This document shows, one piece after another, positions 52,829 through 61,219 of a stretch of DNA of 64,000 nucleotides (position 1 is its first letter; each line of letters starts with the position of its first letter). Location of the stretch: the NCBI GenBank assembly GCA_027482185.1, contig JAIXWF010000001.1, forward strand, positions 62,001 to 126,000. Reading direction: 5' to 3'. The DNA is from Opitutaceae bacterium. Lineage in GTDB: Bacteria > Verrucomicrobiota > Verrucomicrobiia > Opitutales > Opitutaceae. Made by a program: the position numbers and the translations under genes. The notes beneath the pieces were generated by a model. It made no database searches and was not told where the DNA came from. It saw only the letters and a program-made list of their open reading frames with translations.

Positions 52829-54070
52829 TCACGGCGCGACCGGCGCCGCGCGGCCGCCGAGCAATTCGCGCAACGCACTCCAGGCTTTGCGCAGGCCCGC
52901 GGGTTTCACGCCGCCGCCGAGCGCATAGGCCGCGGCCACCGCGGCTTCGTGGCCGCGGTACCGCGGCGGCAACGTGAAGAGCGTGCGGTCGTCGCCGTCG
53001 AGGATGTCCGTGAAAAACGCGCCTTCGCCGACCGCCATCCCGGCGCGCTCCGTCGGCAGCGTCAGGGAACGCGGCGCGAGGAAGAGCCACGGCCGGTAGT
53101 GGAATTCGAGTTTGCCGTCGCTCCCGCGGAACAGGCGGCCGTAGGTGCGGATCGGCACGCCCGCCAGCGCGGAGCCGGCGAACATCGCGTTGCCGTCGGC
53201 CTGCGGCGTGAAGCGGCGGCAGCGCCGCGAAACGAATTCCCAGCAGAACACGGAACCGAACACCGTGAGCCGGAAGGCCCAGCCCGCGACCAGATACGCC
53301 ACGATGATCACGATCACGGACAGCGCGGCGCCGATCCACGGATTGATCGTGGCGGACAGCGTCACGAGCCCGAGCAACCCCGTGCGCGCCGCCTTGAGGC
53401 CGGCGTCGATCGCGCCCCAGGGGCTGACGAGGATGAGGACGTTGATCGCGTGGGAGGCGAGCCACACCACGACGAACACGGCGAGCCCGAAGGGCACGGT
53501 GAGCAGGTTGACGAGGCCGGAGAAATCCACCGCGGCGACCTGCAGCGTCGCGAATCCGCCCGCGGCCAGATGGACGCCGGCGGCGCCGGTGTCGGCCGCG
53601 ACCTGCGTGCCGCTGTCGAGGATCATCTTGCTCATCGTGCTCACCGCGAAGGGCACGACCGCGCCCGCGGCGATGAGGCCGCTGAACTTGTTTTCCAGCG
53701 TTTCCATCACATCGAGGGGCTTCTTCAGACCCGGGGGCACGGCGGCGCCGAAGGCATCCTTCGCCGCGCAGGCGCCGACGAGCAGGAGGGCAGGCAACCA
53801 GAAAGAAATCTGCGCGTACCACGGCAGCGCGGCGCGGGCGGCCTCGTCCTTGGCGGTCATCCATTGGTAGGCGCCGTAGCCGCCCGTGCCCAGCAGCGGC
53901 GAAATCGCGATGCCGGTGATGGTGGAGACGGCGGTGGCGATCGGCGCGGCGGGGGAGCGGTCGCCCTTCGCCGGCGCAGGGGCCGGCTTCGCCGTGGCGG
54001 CCAGCGCAAAGGGCACCACGATTACCAGCAGCGTGACGACGAGCAAAGTCCACGGGGCAAGGCGTTTCAT
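52829..54070 (-). CDS. Membrane protein of unknown function
   Basis: A 413-residue protein. A signal/anchor (about 1-25, MKRLAPWTLLVVTLLVIVVP) is followed by an Ala/Pro-rich stretch and four or more helices (about 85-105, 185-210, 222-275). The soluble C-terminal part has FCWEFVSRRCRRFTPQADGN and FHYRPWLFLAPRSLTLPTER. The last region has GEGAFFTDILDGDDRTLFTL, which may sit on a beta-rich fold. I do not recognise a family. Its neighbours are the Gfo/Idh/MocA gene and a divergent multi-pass membrane protein gene. Confidence 0.75.
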   Translation of the reverse strand: MKRLAPWTLLVVTLLVIVVPFALAATAKPAPAPAKGDRSPAAPIATAVSTITGIAISPLLGTGGYGAYQWMTAKDEAARAALPWYAQISFWLPALLLVGACAAKDAFGAAVPPGLKKPLDVMETLENKFSGLIAAGAVVPFAVSTMSKMILDSGTQVAADTGAAGVHLAAGGFATLQVAAVDFSGLVNLLTVPFGLAVFVVVWLASHAINVLILVSPWGAIDAGLKAARTGLLGLVTLSATINPWIGAALSVIVIIVAYLVAGWAFRLTVFGSVFCWEFVSRRCRRFTPQADGNAMFAGSALAGVPIRTYGRLFRGSDGKLEFHYRPWLFLAPRSLTLPTERAGMAVGEGAFFTDILDGDDRTLFTLPPRYRGHEAAVAAAYALGGGVKPAGLRKAWSALRELLGGRAAPVAP

Positions 54071-54169
54071 CGGCGGCAGCTTACGGTCCGCGATGCGCGT
54101 GGGAAGTGCGAAGGTGAGCGCCCCGACGGCAACCGCGACCGATTTGCGCCCGCAGGTTTTCGGTAACGG

Positions 54170-54175
54170 TATAGT
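54170..54175 (+). promoter_or_regulatory. Possible -10 box upstream of the 578-residue membrane protein
   Basis: TATAGT occurs in the otherwise GC-rich interval 54071-54349 between divergent membrane-protein genes. A partial -35 (TTGCGC) is 20 nt upstream, longer than ideal. The 5' leader would be about 170 nt. No other structure is obvious in this 279-nt gap. Confidence 0.3.
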
Positions 54176-54349
54176 TATGAAACGGAACTTGCCGCCCCTG
54201 TCACCGTCTTCACTTTTCACACTCCAGCGCGATCCGTTTTGCCGCGGTCAGCGTCCTTCCCGACCGCCCTATGTCCGACCTTTGCACCCAGCCTTCGCCC
54301 CGACGGACCCCGTTACGTCCGTCCGGCCTCCGCTGATTTGCCGCGGCCC

Positions 54350-56086
54350 ATGCTGTCCGACGCCGTCCCCCGCCCCGCCGCCGCCAAAGGCTCGCTCCTG
54401 AGCCTGCCGGTGCCGCGCAGCGGCATGCGCCCCGTCGGCTGGCTCGTCCTCGCCCTGCTCGCCGCCGCGCCGGTTGTCCACATCCTCGCGATGAGCGGCG
54501 AAGCGGCGCGCAACATCGTGTACTGGGACGAGTTCGACACGGCGCTCGCGTTTGTCCTGCGGCTGCACGACGGCGTCGGCGCCGCCGATTTCTTCCGCGA
54601 CCTGTTCTCCGTCAACAACGAGCACCGGATGGTGACGAGCCGCCTCATGTTCGCCGTCGGCTACTGGCTCACCGGCACCGTCAATTTCGAAGTCCTCAGC
54701 GCCGTCGGCAACGCCTCCCTCGTCGCCCTCTGCGCCGTCCTCGTCGCCGGCGCGGGTACCGCCGCCCGGCGGCTCCGGCTCGCCCTGCCGCTGGCGTTCC
54801 TGCTGTTCCAGCTCGAGCACTACGAGAACTTCTTCTGGTCCGGCTCCTCGATCGACCATTTCCAGGTCGTCCTGCTCGCCGCCGGCGCCATCACCGGCCT
54901 CGCCCGCGGCACCCGCGGCGGCCTCGTCATCGGCGCCCTCTGCGCCCTGCTCGCCGGCTTCACCCTCGCCCACGGCATGCTCGCCTGGCCCGTGGGCGCG
55001 GCGATGCTCGCCGTCCGTCGCCGCTGGCGCGACCTCGGCGCCTGGCTCGCCGCCGGCGCCGCGGCGATCGGACTCTTCCTCGCCGGTTTCCAGAGCAACC
55101 AGGCGCACCAATTCGCCGGCTTCAGCGGCCGCGGTGTCGTCGCGATCTTCCACTATTGGCTCTCGCTCCTCGGCGCCGTGCCCGCCCTTGGCCACGCGAA
55201 ACTCGCGCCCTGGGTCGGCGCCGCCCTCCTCGGCTTGCTCGCCTGGGTCGCCGCGCGCGGCGCGGTCCGCCGCGAACCGGTGGCGCTGCCGCTCGCCCTC
55301 TTCGCCGTCGGCTCGCTCGCCCTGATCGCCGTCGGCCGCGCCGAGCAATCCGGCGGCGTGCTCCACTCGCGCTACCTGGTGCTCGGCGCCCTCGCCTGGG
55401 CCCTCGCGATCTTCATGGTCCTCGAACGCTGGTCGCACCCGCGCCGGCCGTTCATGCTCCTCGTCCCGGCCCTGCCCGTCCTCGCCGCCTTCAATCTCGC
55501 CGCCAACCACGCCTTCGCCGCCTCCGCGGACTCCTGGATCGAGTGCCGCGACCGCGCCGCCTCCCGGTTCAAGCAGCACGGCGCCGACGGTCTCGGCCCG
55601 TTCAAACTGTACCCCGTGCCCGCGCGCTCCACGCAACTGCTGCAGGAAGCCGAGCGCCGCGGCGTCTACCGCATGCCCCCGGTCTCGGAACCGCGTTCCT
55701 ACCCGGACGCCAAACCCAGCGCGCGGATCAGTTACTTCGTGGACGAAATGACCGTCGATGCCCAAGCGGCCTTCGTCGCCGGCTGGGCCGCCATCCCCAA
55801 ACACATCGTCAAACGCGGCACGGTCCATCTCGTGCTCCAGGACGGCGACCGCCGCTTTGTTTTCACCACCGTCACCGTCAGCCGCCCCGATGTCGTGCAG
55901 GCCACGCGCGAAAGCGGCTGGCTCCACGCGGGCTTCCGCTTCGCCCGCCGCCGCGACAATTTGCCCGAAGGTCTCTTCCAGGTCGGCTTCCTGATCGAAA
56001 ACTCGGACGGCGGCGAATACATCATGACCGCCCACCGCCTCGACCTCCGCGGTCCCGGCAAGGCCCTGCTTGCCACCGGCGACTGA
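54350..56086 (+). CDS. Multi-pass membrane protein with soluble C-terminal domain
   Basis: A 578-residue protein with about ten membrane helices (about 25-425). The first loop after helix one has NIVYWDEFDTALAFVLRL, and the acidic pair (DE) recalls the conserved acidic residues of GT-C-type glycosyltransferases or the dolichyl-phosphate-mannose transferase superfamily. The loop LFSVNNEHRMVTSRLMFAVG is a second distinct feature. The C-terminal part (about 440-578) is soluble and beta-rich (FVDEMTVDAQAAFVAGWAA; VHLVLQDGDRRFVFTTVTVS). Glycosyl transfer to a cell-surface polymer is a guess only. It is 19 nt upstream of the methyltransferase gene. Confidence 0.75.
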   Translation: MLSDAVPRPAAAKGSLLSLPVPRSGMRPVGWLVLALLAAAPVVHILAMSGEAARNIVYWDEFDTALAFVLRLHDGVGAADFFRDLFSVNNEHRMVTSRLMFAVGYWLTGTVNFEVLSAVGNASLVALCAVLVAGAGTAARRLRLALPLAFLLFQLEHYENFFWSGSSIDHFQVVLLAAGAITGLARGTRGGLVIGALCALLAGFTLAHGMLAWPVGAAMLAVRRRWRDLGAWLAAGAAAIGLFLAGFQSNQAHQFAGFSGRGVVAIFHYWLSLLGAVPALGHAKLAPWVGAALLGLLAWVAARGAVRREPVALPLALFAVGSLALIAVGRAEQSGGVLHSRYLVLGALAWALAIFMVLERWSHPRRPFMLLVPALPVLAAFNLAANHAFAASADSWIECRDRAASRFKQHGADGLGPFKLYPVPARSTQLLQEAERRGVYRMPPVSEPRSYPDAKPSARISYFVDEMTVDAQAAFVAGWAAIPKHIVKRGTVHLVLQDGDRRFVFTTVTVSRPDVVQATRESGWLHAGFRFARRRDNLPEGLFQVGFLIENSDGGEYIMTAHRLDLRGPGKALLATGD

Positions 56087-56105
56087 GCCGGCGGAGCATC
56101 CCGGC

Positions 56106-56840
56106 GTGCTGACCAAGGCCGCCCTGCAACGCCTCCGCTCCCTCCGCGAAAAGAAACACCGCGAGGCGCTCGGGCTCTTCGTCATCGAGGGCGAAAAGGT
56201 CGTCGGCGAACTGCTCGCCGCCCAGTTCCCGTTCCACGAGATCCACGCCACCGACGCCTGGTCCGGCCCGCGCACCCATGCGCTCACGCCCGACGAAATG
56301 GCGCGCGCCTCGCATTTCCCCACGCCGTCCTCCGTCCTCGCCGTCGGCCCCCTCGCCCGCCTGCCCCTCGCCCCCGGCGAGCTCGCCGCCGGCCTCACCC
56401 TCGCCCTCGACGGCGTGCAGGACGCCGGCAACGTCGGCACCCTCCTCCGCATCGCCGACTGGTTCGGCTTCGCCCGCGTCGTGCTCTCGCCCGAATGCGC
56501 GGACCTGTTCCACCAGAAAACCATCAACGCCAGCATGGGCTCCTTCGCCCGCGTCCGCGCCCACACCGCCGACCTCGCCGCCGCCCTCGGCGACCTCCGC
56601 CGCACCGCGCCGGACGTGCCGATTCTCGGCTGCGATCTCGACGGCACCGCCGTCCACGAACTGCCGCCGTTGCAAGATGCCGTCGTCGTCATCGGCAGCG
56701 AGGGCCGCGGCCTCGCCCCCGCGGTCAAGGCCGCCGTCTCCCGCTTCGTCACCATCCCGCGCCACGGCGGCGCCGAATCGCTCAACGCCGCGGTCGCCGC
56801 CGGCATCGTCTGCGCCCAACTCCGCCGCCCCGCGCGTTGA
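56106..56840 (+). CDS. SpoU/TrmH family RNA 2'-O-methyltransferase
   Basis: A 244-residue knotted (SPOUT) methyltransferase. Motif 1 is LDGVQDAGNVGTLLRIADWFG with N109 and R115; motif 2 is VVVIGSEGRGL; motif 3 is TIPRHGGAESLNAAVAAGIV (N in SLN). The first 90 residues, with LREKKHREALGLFVIEGEKV, are the usual RNA-binding N-terminal domain. It methylates a 2'-OH on rRNA or tRNA with SAM; whether it is RlmB-like or TrmH-like is not clear. I chose the GTG at 56106. An upstream TTG at 56070 in the same frame would overlap the preceding gene and add unrelated residues. Confidence 0.9.
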   Translation: MLTKAALQRLRSLREKKHREALGLFVIEGEKVVGELLAAQFPFHEIHATDAWSGPRTHALTPDEMARASHFPTPSSVLAVGPLARLPLAPGELAAGLTLALDGVQDAGNVGTLLRIADWFGFARVVLSPECADLFHQKTINASMGSFARVRAHTADLAAALGDLRRTAPDVPILGCDLDGTAVHELPPLQDAVVVIGSEGRGLAPAVKAAVSRFVTIPRHGGAESLNAAVAAGIVCAQLRRPAR

Positions 56841-56858
56841 CCTGAACGCAGGCAGCGG

Positions 56859-56966
56859 AGAGCGCTTGGCTGAGAGTGGAGAGCACATCCGTTCGGTTCG
56901 TCAGGTTGCCGGCTTCGGCTACGTTTTCCGCGGCTCGGCCGATCGATCGTTCAACCCTCCCGGAGC
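56859..56966. repeat. GTTGAG-family element copy with recognisable core
   Basis: In minus orientation (56966 to 56859) it reads GAGGGTTGAACGATCGATCG, then GCCGAGCCGCGGAAAACG, then AACCGAACGGATG and the inverted arm CTCTCCACTCTCAGCC. This matches the consensus GATCGATCCGCCGAGG - CGGAAAACGCGG - AACCGAACGGYTC. Its GTTGAG side is degenerate compared with other copies. Confidence 0.7.
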
Positions 56967-57012
56967 CTCTGAAAACCCCTTGGGTGATTTAGAAAACCCC
57001 GGAGATCGGCCC

Positions 57013-57176
57013 TTGGGATCGCCGCAAAGAAGCTCAAAACTCTCAAAGATTGCGGCCTCGGGACCCAGCCGCTCAGCGGATGCGATCAAGCTCCCGAACG
57101 ACCTCGCGAGAATTCCTGAACTTGGGCGGAAGCGGTCGATGTCCTGCGCCCTTTGCGCTTCTTTGCGGCAATCTCC
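57013..57176. repeat. CCGCAAAGAAGC inverted repeat
   Basis: GGGATCGCCGCAAAGAAGCT (57015-57034), continuing with CAAAACTCTCAAAG, faces CCTTTGCGCTTCTTTGCGGC (57150-57169) in inverted orientation. The same sequence occurs as the nested repeat at 5237-5340. The interval in between (57034-57150) has no recognisable feature. Confidence 0.7.
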
Positions 57177-57576
57177 CCCCAAGCCCCGTGGGGCAAGAAA
57201 CACCGCGGCGCGTTTTTCAGACGTTCCTCGACTTTCAACCGCCTGATTCCGGCTGAACTGCCGGTAGCCCCGTAAAGCACGCACCGACGCGACCTCGGTC
57301 ATCCGTGCCCATCCGTGAAATCCGTGGTCCACCCTGCTCTTCCTCCCAGGCCCAAAATCCCAAGGTCGGCGGCATGACTCGCCCGGATCCCGCAATCTCC
57401 CTCCCGGTCCCATCCTCCCCGCCCGCTGCCTTGCCTCCGTGCCCTCGGTGTCTCCGTGGTTCCAACCCCACCGCACCCCGCACTCCGCGCCCGGCCCGGC
57501 CCGCGAAAATTCCGCCGCCAATCCGCCCGCCGGCTTGCGTCACCTTTGCTCCGCGCCAACCGTCCTGCCCCTCCCC
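57177..57576. repeat. Non-coding interval with CCGTG-type repeats upstream of the PVC heme protein
   Basis: This 400-nt part of a 736-nt gap (56841-57576) holds no gene. Visible elements are: a lone inverted GTTGAA-family fragment (57232-57240, CTTTCAACC); ATCCGTGCCCATCCGTGAAA plus TCCGTGG (57301-57327), three CCGTG units at 10- and 9-nt steps; and CCTCCGTGCCCTCGGTGTCT plus CCGTGG (57434-57459), a second set of three. Similar CCGTG strings are familiar from intergenic DNA of other environmental bacteria, but I cannot name their role. The remaining sequence (57460-57576) is C-rich and shows no clear promoter. Confidence 0.6.
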
Positions 57577-60500
57577 ATGAAGCGTCCCCACGTCCTTCGC
57601 GCCGCGTTGCTCGCGGGCCTCGTCTGTTTCCCCGTTTCGTTCCGCGCCGCCGAACTCGGCGGCGACGATGACAAGCCCGCCGCCAAGGGCACCCTCAAGG
57701 CCATGGGCACGCGCGTCGCCGCACCCGAGATCGCCCCCGCCTCCGACGAAGCCGCCCAGGCCCTGCAACGCATGCAGGTCCCCGCCGGCCTCGAGATCAA
57801 ACTCTGGGCCGCCGAGCCCATGCTCGCCAATCCCGTCGCGTTCACCTTTGACGAAAAGGGCCGCATCTTCGTCGCCGAAACCTACCGCTACCGCTCCAGC
57901 GTGCTCGATATCCGCGACTACATGTACCTCCTCGAGGAGGAACTCGCCTGCCGCACCATCGAAGACCGCACCGCCCTCATCAAGAAGGCCTTCGGGCCCG
58001 CCGGCGAAAAGGAACTCTCCCAGGAAGGCGAAATCGTCCGCCTCCTCGCCGATACGAACGGCGACGGCGTCGCCGACAAATCCTCCGTCTACGCCGACGG
58101 TTTCAACTCGCCCCTCGACGGCATCGGCTCCGGCGTCCTCGCCCGCCGCGGCAAGGTCTGGTTCACCAACATCCCCAGCGTCTGGCAGTTCTCCGGCACC
58201 GAAAAAGCCGAGACCCGCACCGAAATCAGCCGCGGCTACGGCGTGCGTTTCAATTTCACCGGCCACGATCTCCACGGCCTCGCCTGGGGCCCCGACGGCA
58301 AGATCTACTTCAGCAACGGCGACCGCGGCGCCACCGTTAAGACCAAGGAAGGGAAAACCATTTCCGTGCCCGACACCGGCGCCGTCTTCCGCTGCAACCC
58401 CGACGGTTCGCAAATGGAGCTCGTCATGTCCGGCCTGCGCAATCCGCAGTCGCTCCTCTTCACCGAAAACGGCGACCTCCTCACCGGCGACAACGACTGC
58501 GACCAAGGCGACGAAGAACGTCTCGTCCACGTCGTCGAGGGCGGCGACGCCGGCTGGCGCGTCGGCTACCAATTCCCGCCCCTCGAGAAGGGCAGCCCCT
58601 GGCTCGCCGATCGTCTCTGGCAACAACGCCACCCCGGCCAGGCCGCCTACATTCTTCCCCCGATCTGCAACATCGAGGACGGCCCCTCCGGCATCGATTA
58701 CTACCCCGGCACCGGCCTGAACTCTTCCTACAAGGGCAATCTCTTCATCACCCACTTCAAAGGCGCCATCGCCCGCTCCGGCGTCTACACCTACAGCGTC
58801 AAACCAAAGGCTTCGTCCTACGAAATCGGCGACGCCAAACCCTTCCTCACCTCCGCCCTTCCCACCGATGTGAAGTTCGGCCCCGACGGCCGGCTCTACA
58901 CCTCCGACTGGGCCGACGGTTGGCCGAAGTCCAAGCGCGGCCGCATCTACGCCATCTCCGATCCCAAGCACGTCAACGACCCGCTCGTGAAGGAAACGCA
59001 GGCGCTCATCGGCGGCGATTGGACCAAACGCAGCCCCGACGAACTCGCGAAACTTCTCGGCCACGCCGACTGGCGCGTCCGCCTCGAGGCCCAATTCGAA
59101 CTCGCCGACCGCGGCGCCGCCAGCACCCCCGTCCTCAAGTCCGTCGCCGCCAACGAATCCGCCGCCCGCTTCGCCCGCCTCCACGCCCTCTGGGCCCTCG
59201 GCCAACTCGCCGCCCGCCACCCCGTGGCCATGGTCGTCGTCGCCGATGCCACCGCCAGCAAAGACGCCGAGGTCCGCGCCCAAGCCGTCAAACTCGTCGG
59301 CGACCACCACAAGGTCGGCTATCCCTCCGAGGCGTTTCTCAAGACCTTCGCCCGCTTCCTCGATGATCCGGAACCGCGCGTGAAGTTCTTCGCCGGTTTG
59401 TCCCTCGGCAAAATCGCCCGCCCGGAAAACACCGCCGCCCTCCTCGCCGCCCTCCGCGCGAACAACGACTCCGACGCCTACCTCCGCCACGCCCTCGTCA
59501 TGGGCCTCGTCGGCAGCAACAACTTCGCCGCCCTCCAGGCCGCCGCGAAAGACAGCTCCGCCGCCGTCCGCCTCGGCGTCCTCCTCGCCTTCCGCCGCCT
59601 CGAACGCCCGGAAATCGCGGACTTCCTCAACGACCGGGATCCCTACCTTGTCCGCGAAGCCGCCCTCGCCATCAACGACGCCCCGATCAACGCCGCCCTC
59701 CCGGCCCTCGCCGCCCTGATCGACCGCGCGCTCACCGACACCGCCGTCGGTCTCCGCGTCATCAACGCCCACTTCCGCCTCGGCCAACCCGCCAACGCCG
59801 CCGCCCTCGCGCGCTTCGCCGCCAACCCCGCCGAACCCGCCAACCTCCGCGCCGAGGCCGTCGCCCAACTCGCCCTCTGGTCCAAGCCCCCGCAACGCGA
59901 CCGCCTCGTCGGCATCTATCGTCCTCTCGCGCCGGCCACCCGCCCCCGCGAGGTCGCCGTCCAGGCCCTCGAACCCCTCGCCGCGAAATTGCTCGCGCCG
60001 GATTCCCCCGCCGCCGTCCAGACCGCCACCCTCAAGGCCCTTCAGGATCTGGAAATCGCCGGCGCCAAGGACGCCCTCTTCGCCACCCTGCAGGACGAGC
60101 GCCTCTCGCCCGCCACCCGCGCCTCCGCTCTGGCCACCCTCGACAAGATCAAGGATCCGCGCCTCGCCGAAGCCGTGAAGCTCGCCGGCGCCTCCTCCGC
60201 GCCCGCCCTCCGCCTCGCCGCCCTCCCGATCGCCTCGCGGCTCTCGCCCGAGACCGCCGCGCCCGTCTTGGCCAACCTCGTCGCCAAAGGCTCCGTCGAG
60301 GAACAGAAGACCGCCCTCCGCGCCCTCGGCAATTTCCGCCACCCCAGCGCCAACACCCTCCTCGCCGACCAAGTCCGCGCCCTTATCGCCGGCCAGGTCG
60401 CTCCCGCGGTCCAACTCGAGGTGCTCACCGCCGCCCGCAGCCGCAACGATGCCGCCGTCAAGGCCCTCGTCGCCCAATACGACGCCGCTGTCGCCACCAG

Positions 60501-61029
60501 CACCGATCCCCTCGCCCCCTACCGCGAAGCCCTCGCCGGCGGCGACGCCCGCCGCGGCGAAAGCATCTTCCGCAACCAACCCGTCATGGCCTGCATCCGC
60601 TGCCACCGCGCCGGCGCCGACGGCGGCGACGCCGGTCCCAACCTCGCCGAGGTCGGCAAGAAGTACTCCCGCGAGTACCTGCTCGAATCCATCGTCAAAC
60701 CCAACCTCCACATCGCCCCGGGCTTCGACACGATTGTCGTCACCTTAAAGAACGGCGAAGTCGCCGCCGGCATCGTCGCCAACGAAACCGCCGCCGAACT
60801 CTCCCTCCGCAACACCGAAAACAAAGTCGTCACGGTCAAGAAGACCGACATCGCCAAACGCGAAGGCGCCCCCTCCGCCATGCCCGAGATCTACGGCACC
60901 ATCCTCACCCGCCGCGAACTCCGCGATGTCGTCGAGTACATGGTCAGCCTGAAGTCCCAGGCCACGGTCGCCGAGACCAACCTCCCCCGCGCCCTCCGCG
61001 GCCTCCCCGCCGCCAAGCCCGGCGAGTAA
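57577..61029 (+). CDS. PVC-type membrane-bound dehydrogenase / heme-binding protein
   Basis: A 1150-residue exported protein (signal about 1-25). Domains in rough order: an N-terminal beta-propeller with VPAGLEIKLWAAEPMLANPV and ADTNGDGVADKSSVYADGFN (about 65-450); a HEAT-like helical array (about 490-980) with repeated short Ala/Leu-rich helices; and a cytochrome c-like domain with CIRCH (1006-1010) in MACIRCHRAGADGGDAGPNL. This architecture is largely confined to Planctomycetota and Verrucomicrobiota. It is thought to oxidise sugars or other substrates and pass electrons to c-type cytochromes. The heme-ligating distal Met is not identified. The substrate is unknown. Confidence 0.92.
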   Translation: MKRPHVLRAALLAGLVCFPVSFRAAELGGDDDKPAAKGTLKAMGTRVAAPEIAPASDEAAQALQRMQVPAGLEIKLWAAEPMLANPVAFTFDEKGRIFVAETYRYRSSVLDIRDYMYLLEEELACRTIEDRTALIKKAFGPAGEKELSQEGEIVRLLADTNGDGVADKSSVYADGFNSPLDGIGSGVLARRGKVWFTNIPSVWQFSGTEKAETRTEISRGYGVRFNFTGHDLHGLAWGPDGKIYFSNGDRGATVKTKEGKTISVPDTGAVFRCNPDGSQMELVMSGLRNPQSLLFTENGDLLTGDNDCDQGDEERLVHVVEGGDAGWRVGYQFPPLEKGSPWLADRLWQQRHPGQAAYILPPICNIEDGPSGIDYYPGTGLNSSYKGNLFITHFKGAIARSGVYTYSVKPKASSYEIGDAKPFLTSALPTDVKFGPDGRLYTSDWADGWPKSKRGRIYAISDPKHVNDPLVKETQALIGGDWTKRSPDELAKLLGHADWRVRLEAQFELADRGAASTPVLKSVAANESAARFARLHALWALGQLAARHPVAMVVVADATASKDAEVRAQAVKLVGDHHKVGYPSEAFLKTFARFLDDPEPRVKFFAGLSLGKIARPENTAALLAALRANNDSDAYLRHALVMGLVGSNNFAALQAAAKDSSAAVRLGVLLAFRRLERPEIADFLNDRDPYLVREAALAINDAPINAALPALAALIDRALTDTAVGLRVINAHFRLGQPANAAALARFAANPAEPANLRAEAVAQLALWSKPPQRDRLVGIYRPLAPATRPREVAVQALEPLAAKLLAPDSPAAVQTATLKALQDLEIAGAKDALFATLQDERLSPATRASALATLDKIKDPRLAEAVKLAGASSAPALRLAALPIASRLSPETAAPVLANLVAKGSVEEQKTALRALGNFRHPSANTLLADQVRALIAGQVAPAVQLEVLTAARSRNDAAVKALVAQYDAAVATSTDPLAPYREALAGGDARRGESIFRNQPVMACIRCHRAGADGGDAGPNLAEVGKKYSREYLLESIVKPNLHIAPGFDTIVVTLKNGEVAAGIVANETAAELSLRNTENKVVTVKKTDIAKREGAPSAMPEIYGTILTRRELRDVVEYMVSLKSQATVAETNLPRALRGLPAAKPGE

Positions 61030-61055
61030 GCGCCCGGCCCGCCTCGGGCCGCCTA

Positions 61056-61122
61056 TCCGTCGTATGGGTCCCATCCGTCCCATACGACCCATGGGACCTA
61101 TAGGTCCTATAGGACCCATCGC
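61056..61122. repeat. Palindromic GGGACC/CATA repeat cluster
   Basis: Self-complementary sequence of the type GTATGGGTCCCAT / GTCCCATACGACCCATGGG / ACCTATAGGTCCTATAGGAC. Three or four overlapping palindromes are visible (CCCATGGG, CCTATAGG twice). It occurs 27 nt after the PVC heme protein stop and about 98 nt before the last kinase gene. Its role is unknown; a strong local hairpin is likely. Confidence 0.65.
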
Positions 61123-61219
61123 CCCGCCCCGGCAATTTCCGCGCATCGTACCACAAGCCGCGCGGCGCGCCGCCGCCGCCCTTCCGCCATAGTGCACGCG
61201 GACCCACCCCGGTCCGCCG

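Noticed and set aside
57235-60711. Long open frame antisense to the PVC heme protein
   Set aside because: Low-complexity Gly/Ala/Glu/Val composition, no motif, opposite a clear gene.
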